A stretch of DNA of 64,000 nt from Puffinus mauretanicus (lineage: Eukaryota; Chordata; Aves; Procellariiformes; Procellariidae). The translations under genes and the position numbers were made by a program. Positions 59,801 to 64,000 of this stretch are shown piece after piece. Position 1 is the first letter of the stretch; every line of letters starts with the position of its first letter. Location: positions 1,240,001-1,304,000 of the forward strand of contig JAJKFH010000611.1 in NCBI GenBank assembly GCA_023333565.1. Direction: 5' to 3'. The notes beneath the pieces are model-generated. The model worked only from the letters and a program-made list of their open reading frames with translations. It made no database searches and had not been told where the DNA came from.

Positions 59801-60916
59801 AACGTTAATAAGCACAGGTTAATGCTAAATATAAGCAAACACAAAAGCTTAGCAGCTGGTTTACTACGTCATCCTTTTGTATCCATCCCAGATCAGGGTA
59901 CTGAAAAAGAAATGATAATAAATGGTATCATCATTAAACATAATTAAGTAAATATATGTAGAGCATTTTCCCTCACTTTTAGATTTCAAAGCTATTATAA
60001 ATTAATTAAGTTTCACTAGTACAGTCAGAAATCAAAACGGAGTCATCCCTATTCGGCAGAAACCGAAATAAAGTGTAGAGTGACATTCAGCTAGGTTCTG
60101 AAGTATCAGTGAAGATCTGTGAAGCATGTTGTGCTCCTAAGCAGCACACAGACCATGTGTTGACATTTACTTGTCAGGTAACACGACGGAGGTTACGGTG
60201 AAAGTCTGTACAGAAGGTGGGAACAGAATCAAGGCTTTCCGATTCATCCTTCTCCATCTGATGCCATAAAAAGTAAAATATTGCATCAGATCCACCGACT
60301 GTACATTAGAAAATTACAGCAATAACAAAGAAAGAATAATCTTGTCGTTATGACACTGGACTTGGAATATTTTTGTCCAGTTCTTGGCTCTGCTACAACG
60401 TCAAGCAAGTTATCCGGTTTCTTCTCCTCAGTCACTTATCTGTAAAACAACAGAATTTCCTTTTTCTATCTTGTCCGTTCATGGCCCGATGGTTTTGGGA
60501 AACAGACTGTTTCTCATTATATATTTGCACAATACTTAGCACAGTGGGCCTTAGAATCAGATGCACTCTTGCATGTCTACCTTAATGCAGACAATAATTA
60601 TTTATAGGGCATTTTTATCTATATCATATTTTAGAATGTGTTCAGGACGTTTTGTAAAACTTTTCACATTGCAGGTCTATACCAAAGAGCTGATGTGAGA
60701 AAAGCATGTCAGCAAAGCATTGAGAACTGACTTAAAAAATACCTCCTACCTGCACAGGTGTCTCCAGAGTGTAGATATGTTCCCCGCGCACATTGTAGAA
60801 CTTGACAAGTGCGCTTTTCAACAGGGAACCATTGCCGAGGTCAACTAGCTGGCTTTGCTTCTCCATGCCTGCTACTGCAAGTAGGTCCCCTTGCGTACAC
60901 CACTGTACCACCACAT
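33065..60916 (-). CDS. TULP4: TULP4, nine 3' coding exons (partial; 5' part beyond the window)
   Basis: TULP4 (tubby-like protein 4) combines WD repeats, a SOCS box and a tubby domain and is thought to recruit substrates to a cullin-RING E3 ligase. I read nine exons: 60916-60750, 51248-51024, 48843-48609, 48107-47963, 46414-46270, 44892-44799, 43153-43010, 37500-34916 and 33181-33065. All introns are GT-AG and all phases agree, giving 3,857 nt, about 1,284 codons plus the stop. Human TULP4 is about 1,540 residues, so roughly 290 N-terminal residues are missing, mostly WD repeats. No frameshift or internal stop was seen. The tubby domain is split by a disordered insertion encoded mainly by the largest exon. 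Exon limits were set from splice signals and agreement with the human protein as I remember it. Confidence 0.92.
33182..34915 (-). other. TULP4 last intron
   Basis: A 1.7 kb intron lies between the donor after 34916 and the acceptor before 33181. Nothing else was recognised in it. The plus-strand frame 32912-33310 that crosses the last exon is an antisense shadow. Confidence 0.8.
34916..37500 (-). CDS. TULP4: TULP4 largest exon (disordered insertion and tubby segment)
   Basis: This 2,585-nt exon (861 codons, phase 1 in, phase 0 out) starts inside a Val codon at VPGAPGAP and ends at ELEGRQ before a 'gtagga' donor. It first encodes the conserved [16 protein letters not shown] stretch, then long proline-rich and serine-rich disordered regions. 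Three PPxY motifs are visible: NPPPPYPG near 37025, DPPPYPD near 36657 and RPPPYQWD near 36070. Basic Lys-rich clusters near 35240-35440 may act in nuclear localisation, with acidic SSESEPEL following. The final 60 or so residues ([15 protein letters not shown] onward, [20 protein letters not shown]) return to the tubby fold. Its first 700 nt are strongly GC-rich and may form a coding CpG island. A Ser/Gly-rich run near 36270-36430 seems longer than in human. Confidence 0.94.
37523..38908 (-). mobile_element. CR1 LINE, about 1.4 kb, 5'-truncated, same strand as TULP4
   Basis: The 3' tail (ATTCTATG units) lies at the low end, only about 22 nt from the acceptor of the largest TULP4 exon. The minus-strand frames 38620-38850, 37925-38539 and 37609-38070 encode successive parts of the CR1 reverse transcriptase: [28 protein letters not shown] and FADDTKLGG motifs, then the C-terminal [16 protein letters not shown] region. 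At least two frame breaks and the 5' truncation make it inactive. The upper end, near 38908, still resembles the CR1 'aactacaggcctg' block, there with a small internal insertion. Confidence 0.92.
38909..39065. other. GC-rich tract at the 5' edge of the CR1
   Basis: About 155 bp of very GC-rich sequence, unlike the AT-rich intron beyond it, lies directly against the truncated 5' side of the CR1. It does not read as CR1 to me. It could be non-CR1 sequence joined during insertion or a local GC-rich island. Confidence 0.5.
39066..43009 (-). other. TULP4 intron, upper part
   Basis: This is the remainder of the 5.5 kb intron between exons 43010-43153 and 34916-37500. It contains an A-rich run at 39959-40006 and T-rich runs, for example at 42367-42379. 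I saw no exon-like segment joining in phase and no clear repeat family. Confidence 0.6.
43010..43153 (-). CDS. TULP4: TULP4 exon (tubby segment)
   Basis: 144 nt, phase 1 in and phase 1 out. The acceptor is 'ctttctccag' and the donor 'gtaagg'. It encodes [19 protein letters not shown], then [25 protein letters not shown]. This belongs to the central tubby-domain region and the linker into the disordered insertion. The acidic SEDEDD end is conserved in the human protein as I recall it. Confidence 0.94.
43154..44798 (-). other. TULP4 intron
   Basis: A 1.6 kb AT-rich intron with an A-run near 43180. Nothing else recognised. Confidence 0.7.
44799..44892 (-). CDS. TULP4: TULP4 exon (tubby segment)
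   Basis: 94 nt, phase 0 in and phase 1 out, flanked by 'gctttgcag' and 'gtaaaa'. It encodes [20 protein letters not shown] then [11 protein letters not shown]. The pattern of a strand, GTKF, and a following hydrophobic strand corresponds to the tubby-family 'SNFLGTKFTVYD' region, where classical tubby proteins contact phosphoinositides and form the barrel. Confidence 0.94.
44893..46269 (-). other. TULP4 intron
   Basis: A 1.4 kb intron. It contains a short AATT repeat at about 45603-45620, a possible MIR-like stretch at about 45405-45515 and the CR1 tail listed at 45760-45860. Confidence 0.7.
45760..45860 (+). mobile_element. Very short CR1 3' end
   Basis: About 100 bp of CR1 3' terminus: a 'tgtccctgctcattgcaggg' block, 'ggttggactagatgacctt', 'ggtcccttccaagcc' and the ATTCTATGAA tail. 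Strongly 5'-truncated and opposite to TULP4. Confidence 0.9.
46270..46414 (-). CDS. TULP4: TULP4 exon (KSP/RSP-rich linker)
   Basis: 145 nt, phase 2 in and phase 0 out, with acceptor 'tatatgcag' and donor 'gtattg'. It encodes [18 protein letters not shown], then [23 protein letters not shown] and PLEDITQ. With the upstream exon it forms a basic linker in which (K/R)SP(K/R) units recur. Such sites suit proline-directed kinases, and the block may also serve as a nuclear signal; both are inference. It lies between the two early tubby segments. Confidence 0.94.
47380..47818 (+). pseudogene. Possible processed pseudogene, source unknown
   Basis: A plus-strand reading passes through [18 protein letters not shown], meets a stop or frame break near 47541, and continues in the frame 47537-47794, which includes [20 protein letters not shown] and ends in a stop at 47794. 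About 25 bp later an A-rich (AAAAG)n tract starts. Coding-like peptide, short 3' sequence and an A-rich tail are what a retrocopy would show. I did not recognise the parent, and processed copies are uncommon in birds, so chance or an old retroelement remains possible. Confidence 0.3.
47819..47922. repeat. (AAAAG)n microsatellite, pyrimidine tract on TULP4 strand
   Basis: About 100 bp of AAAAG units with a periodic extra A. On the TULP4 strand it is a long (CTTTT)n pyrimidine tract starting about 40 nt downstream of the donor of exon 47963-48107. Confidence 0.95.
47963..48107 (-). CDS. TULP4: TULP4 exon (acidic then SP-rich linker)
   Basis: 145 nt, phase 1 in and phase 2 out, with acceptor 'tcttgatag' and donor 'gtaata'. 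It encodes [37 protein letters not shown] and [10 protein letters not shown]. The first part continues the tubby segment; the acidic Ser-rich part and the KSP units begin the linker. The acceptor's pyrimidine tract is weak. Confidence 0.93.
48108..48608 (-). other. TULP4 intron
   Basis: A 0.5 kb intron, with nothing else recognised. Confidence 0.8.
48609..48843 (-). CDS. TULP4: TULP4 exon (SOCS box end, start of tubby domain)
   Basis: 235 nt, phase 0 in and phase 1 out. It starts [16 protein letters not shown] after 'tttaattaag' (a weak acceptor) and ends DPKTDGKT before 'gtagaa'. [29 protein letters not shown] and the [10 protein letters not shown] stretch correspond to the first strands of the tubby domain, where family members carry 'C.I.R.k.......PtY.L'. 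The N-terminal PPIPDPNN region follows directly on the SOCS box from the previous exon. Confidence 0.94.
49082..49205 (+). repeat. MIR SINE relic with tRNA-derived head
   Basis: The stretch contains 'gtggttagaggactgaatta', then 'cttcaagtcccagctccatcac' and 'aacttctcctttaacttgg', in the order of MIR's tRNA-like promoter boxes and core. The 'gttagagg...ttcaagtcc' pair corresponds to the A and B boxes. It is not a tRNA gene: the cloverleaf cannot be completed. Confidence 0.7.
49917..49969. repeat. (ATCCC)n pentanucleotide microsatellite
   Basis: About ten uninterrupted ATCCC units. On the TULP4 strand they read as GGGAT units, a G-rich intronic run. Confidence 0.95.
51024..51248 (-). CDS. TULP4: TULP4 exon (WD-repeat end and SOCS box)
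   Basis: 225 nt, exactly 75 codons, phase 0 at both ends, with acceptor 'ctctgcatgcag' and donor 'gtaaaa'. It starts [20 protein letters not shown], a WD-like repeat with the SICW.H.DSRLL core, continues [20 protein letters not shown] and ends [19 protein letters not shown]. The LPPRLCSYL segment matches the SOCS-box BC-box region that binds elongin B/C, so this exon carries the ligase-recruiting part of the protein. Confidence 0.95.
51438..51580 (+). repeat. MIR-type SINE relic
   Basis: It has 'tttatacagtgctttt' followed by 'cattacctagataagataagtgactttaaagtcacacag' in broken form, corresponding to the MIR body and core. Diverged, with no clear ends. Confidence 0.5.
59170..59289 (-). CDS. 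Candidate in-frame cassette exon of TULP4 (unconfirmed)
   Basis: A 120-nt segment lies between a good acceptor ('ttttcatattttcag') and a good donor (CAG|gtaact). It is open in the TULP4 frame for exactly 40 codons, from [16 protein letters not shown] to [12 protein letters not shown], and both flanking exons end and begin in phase 0, so inclusion would keep the frame. It would add a GH-containing, WD-like GQLTGHTEQ directly before RPIISICW. I do not remember such a segment in human TULP4. It could be a lineage-specific alternative exon, an exonised repeat or chance; its hydrophobic start is unusual inside a WD propeller. Confidence 0.35.
60343..60560 (+). repeat. Nearly full-length MIR SINE relic
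   Basis: The order of parts follows MIR over about 215 bp: a head with 'atgacactggacttgga', then 'ttcttggctctgctacaac', 'caagcaagttat', 'tcagtcacttatctgtaaaac', and near the end 'cacaatacttagcacagtggg'. It lies about 190 bp from a TULP4 exon, on its downstream intron side. Confidence 0.65.
60750..60916 (-). CDS. TULP4: TULP4 exon (WD-repeat segment), most 5' in window
   Basis: 167 nt, phase 1 in and phase 0 out, with acceptor 'gcgttttcag' and donor 'gtagga'. It encodes [18 protein letters not shown], then [20 protein letters not shown] and PVQ. The 'W...G..LAVAG' and 'FYN..GEHI.TL' pattern is the WD-like repeat type that TULP4 shares with WDR35-like proteins. The first codon is split with an upstream exon that lies beyond the window. 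Confidence 0.94.
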
Positions 60917-62167
60917 CTGAAAACGCAAAGACAGTTTGCAATAATCACTGGTTAGAATCAGTAGGAACAGCGTTTCCAGATGCTGCAAAGCGACTTGAAC
61001 AGCTAAGTCATGCTCTCAAAGGCTACTTAAGTACTTAGAAACCGAAATCCTTTCATCAAAATAGTAGCCTATGCACTTCTGAGAATGACTCTCTTTTTAT
61101 CTTGTAAATTGCAAAGAATGTGTAAAAACCATTCATTTTTCTCTCTCTCTGGCGAGTCTAGAATGTAATCAGTGGTTGCTCCTAAGTACCTAAGTACAAG
61201 AATTTATTAGAGGTGTTAAAACTGATGTGGAAGATCCTATGCATATCTTTGGGGTAAATAACTGGAATTAAGTGAATATGCAGATAAATAACCTCACTGA
61301 CTAAGAGAGCAGCAAAGAGTATTTGTCTGGAAAGGCCTACAGTGCAAAAAAGCAGCATATTTGTCAATGCCTCATGTTCTCGCTGGCTGTGAATATAACT
61401 TTTAGTACCACTCAAACTAGAGTTATATTTTAGTATAACACCAAACTAGAAAGACTTTTGGATTTTTGTCCATAAATACAGATGGCCTTCATGTCATAGG
61501 TTTTCTTTTGACACATGACTTGTGAAAATCTACTCATCTGTCTAGCAGGAGATTGCCAGAAGCACGCAGGGATTGCTTAGTCTCTCATATACATGGATAT
61601 GAATATACATATCAGTCACTTCTCCCACAGGCACCTCATGATGAGGAACGCCCACAGCTTAATTTGGGGATGCTGATTTCAAACCCTTATATCCTCCAGC
61701 TCTTTGCCACACTGCAACAAGGGCACAAAACCAGTATTTTGTCTTTCTGCTTGTGTTTCAGAGGCAGATTTGCATTGCAAGGAATACTGAGCTAATATTT
61801 AAACCTTTTTACTCTCAAACCAGAGGTGAAAGGCAGCTATTTTGTGCTGAGACAAAGTGAAGGTAAAGACAAAACTTTTGTGCTCTGGGATGCTCAATCT
61901 GCCAAGAACCTTTTGAAAACGTTTGTGGGCGAGAAGCTGTCTTCAAATGAAGAAGCAGGAGAGAAATGAGAGTTGGCAGGAAGGATCTCAAAATTGTTTC
62001 AAGTTGTCAACTTGTCATTTTTCAGGGACTTTTATGTGCAATTTAAAATGGTTTTGTATTATTTCAACTTTCTGATATTTCTCATGGGAATTATGCTTCT
62101 GTACCTATCAGAGGCAAGACGCATGTTCCTCAGATAGTTTTTATAATATTTTATAATAATAATACGA

Positions 62168-63138
62168 CCCTCAGGGGTCAGTATTGGGACCGGTGCTGTT
62201 TAACATCTTTGTCGGCGACATGGACAGTGGGACTGAGCGCACCCTCAGCAAGTTTGCTGACAACACCAAGCTGTGTGGTGCGGTCAACACGCTTGAGGGA
62301 AGGGATGCCATCCAGAGGGACCTTGACAGGTTTGAGAGGTGGGCCCGTGCGAACCTCATGAAGTACAACAAGGCCAAGAGTAAGGTTCTGCACATGGGTC
62401 GGGGCAATCCCAAGCACAAATACAGGCTGGGCGGAGAATGGATTGAGAGCAGCCCTGAGGAGAAGGACTTGGGTGTACTGGTGGATGAAAAGCTGGACAT
62501 GACCCAGCAATGTGCGCTCGCAGCCCAGAAGGTCAACCGTATCCTGGGCTGCATCAAAAGAAGTGTGGCCAGCAGGTCGAGGGAGGTGATTCTCCCCCTC
62601 TATTCCGCTCTCGTGAGACCCCACCTGGAGTACTGTGTCCAGCCCTGGGGCCCCCAACATAAGAAGGACGTGGACCTGTTGGAGCGAGTCCAGAGGAGGG
62701 CCATGAAGATGATCAGAGGGCTGGAGCACCTCTCCTATGAAGACAGGCTGAGAGAGTTGGGGTTGTTCAGCCTGGAGGAGAGAAGGCTCTGGGGAGACCT
62801 TATAGCAGCCTTCCAGTACCTGAAGGAGGTCTACAAGAAAGCTGGAGAGGGACTTTTTACAGGGGCCTGTAGTGATAGGACAAGGAGTATGGCTTTAAAC
62901 TGAAAGAGGGTAGATTTAGATTAGATATAAGGAAGAAATTCTTCACTATGAGGGTGGTGAGGCACTGGAACAGGTTGCCCAGAAAAGTTCTGGATGCCGT
63001 GGAAGTGTTCAAGGCCAGGTTGGATGGGGCTTTGAGCAACCTGGTCTAGTGGAAGGTGTCCTTGCCCATGGCAGGGGGGTTGGAACTAGATGATCTTTAA
63101 GGTCCCTTCCAACCCAAACCATTCTGTGATTCTATGAA
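62168..63138 (+). mobile_element. CR1 LINE, about 1 kb, 5'-truncated, antisense to TULP4
   Basis: The element starts inside the reverse transcriptase at the 'caggggtcagtattggg' (QGSVLGPVL) region and ends in the 'ccattctgtgattctatgaa' tail. The frame 62184-62903 is open for 239 codons and covers [13 protein letters not shown], the C-terminal thumb and the [19 protein letters not shown] region. The usual catalytic FADD box reads FADN. It belongs to another CR1 subfamily than the copies at 16.5-17.8 and 37.5-38.9 kb. Confidence 0.92.
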
Positions 63139-63213
63139 TTTTTCCACAGCTAGGCATTGTATGCCTCTTTTTTTCTCTTAGTCCTTAGCCCTCTAAGTAA
63201 TCTACAATGGGAT

Positions 63214-63594
63214 TTATTCATCTTTCTCAGAAAGCGTAACAATAGGCAGGTTAGAAATCAATGAGGCAAGCTGATCAACTCCACTTTTGGTAACTGGATT
63301 AACTACACAACTACCAAAGTGAAAAAAACAGTCTCCTTTGGATACGTCTTCAGGTAAAACTTCAGGTCGATCCCCATACCAAGAGGAAGAGGAGTGATTA
63401 CTGTGTCCAGCAGTTTTCTCTCTAACTCCTAGAATTAGGCTGCTGCAAAGGCAGCGAAGGGCTGGATGTGGGCTGCAGCATCCCCCCGGGACATGTGGCT
63501 CCACAGCACGCTTGCACTGCCAACGGGGTCTTCCACGATTATTGAACCTTGACGTAAAATAGCTCAACTGATAACTAGGTCTCGGCGCAAGCAC
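63214..63594 (-). other. Unidentified coding-like ORF, 126 codons
   Basis: The C-terminal 60 or so residues, from SSSSWYGDRPEVLPED through CFFHFGSCVVNPVTKSGVDQ to LPIVTLSEKDE and a stop, look like ordinary globular protein. I recognise no family. No splice link to TULP4 in the right phase is evident, and it ends in a stop, so it is not a TULP4 internal exon. It could be an exonised or retroposed fragment, or chance. Confidence 0.25.
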
Positions 63595-64000
63595 AGAGAT
63601 TAGAAATCACAGGAAGGTTTCATCTCGGGTAATGGTCTGCAAGTGAATCAGTGATCAGAGCCATCCTTCAAAACTACTTGCCATCCACTACAGGCATGTA
63701 TATCAGCAAACCTTGAACAGATAGCACTCTAAATGTGCAATAGCTCTGCGGGTAGTAGTTGTAGCTAACTAGTACACTAGATGCAGTTCAGCAGTTTTGC
63801 AGGTAGCAATGCACTGAGAATCACAGAGTTAAAAAGTGTAAAAAAAGACAGGATACAACTGAACAGTTCAGGACCTCCACTAGGACTGATAAAACTTCCA
63901 GGAGTGTTCAAGCTGGATGAAAAGAAGAACTGGGTAATCAAATTCTCATCCAACAGCAAATGTTTTTCTGCATCAATTTAATATGAATACTCCCAGCAAA

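Larger units (their letters stand above)
51249..60749 (-). other. TULP4 9.5 kb intron
   Basis: The longest intron within the window. It contains MIR-like relics (51438-51580 and 60343-60560, with possible weaker ones at 51628-51700 and 60170-60270), a CA repeat at about 52848-52867, a degenerate 2 x 58-bp repeat beginning near 53473 and 53531, and the candidate cassette exon at 59170-59289. The frame 54838-55386 on the plus strand (182 codons) resembles nothing known. No other exon-like segment was seen. Confidence 0.7.
60917..64000 (-). other. TULP4 upstream intron (incomplete)
   Basis: By position this is the intron before the exon at 60750-60916. I looked for the preceding WD-repeat exon and did not find it. 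Contents: a CR1 at 62168-63138 and an unexplained minus-strand frame at 63214-63594. Confidence 0.6.

Noticed and set aside
1..64000. CRISPR arrays, operons, ribosome binding sites, phage or plasmid features
   Set aside because: The window is vertebrate DNA with spliced genes and CR1 elements; no such structures are present.

Overview
The window is avian nuclear DNA. Intact-looking CR1 LINEs carry the bird-type ATTCTATG tail, there is a piece of an avian-type endogenous retrovirus LTR, and the coding parts are short exons with GT-AG introns. It contains parts of two genes that are neighbours in the same order and orientation in human (chromosome 6q25.3): TULP4 and TMEM181. Both are on the minus strand here. 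The species cannot be named from the sequence.

Layout from low to high coordinates. 1-6.8 kb is probably TMEM181 intron 1. 6.8-7.75 kb is a CpG island holding the TMEM181 promoter and first coding exon (ATG at 7322, donor after 7192). 7.75-33 kb separates the genes and must include the TULP4 3' UTR. It holds CR1 copies of several ages, an LTR/CR1 chimera, a 100-N assembly gap beside a CR1 inverted repeat, and a 2.7 kb stretch (18.8-21.5 kb) with fragmentary minus-strand coding potential that I could not identify. 33.1-60.9 kb holds nine TULP4 coding exons with consistent reading phase, about 1,284 codons. They run from a WD-repeat exon through the SOCS box and the first part of the tubby domain, then a very large proline/serine-rich exon, to the last 38 residues of the tubby domain. 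The N-terminal part (about 290 residues by comparison with my recollection of human TULP4) lies beyond 64 kb. 60.9-64 kb is the next upstream intron, with a 1 kb CR1 and an unexplained ORF.

TULP4 is a tubby-superfamily protein with WD repeats and a SOCS box, thought to act as a substrate receptor of a cullin-RING E3 ligase. TMEM181 is a multi-pass membrane protein. Nothing here suggests that they function together; they are tandem neighbours.

Points most worth a second look: a 120-nt, exactly in-frame, splice-flanked candidate cassette exon in the WD-repeat part of TULP4 (59170-59289); a CR1 whose 3' tail ends about 22 nt from the acceptor of the largest TULP4 exon, so the branch point probably lies in CR1 DNA; a GCC repeat in the TMEM181 5' leader; a CR1 palindrome of two diverged copies at the assembly gap; and coding-like remnants at 18.8-21.5 kb, 47.4-47.8 kb and 63.2-63.6 kb.
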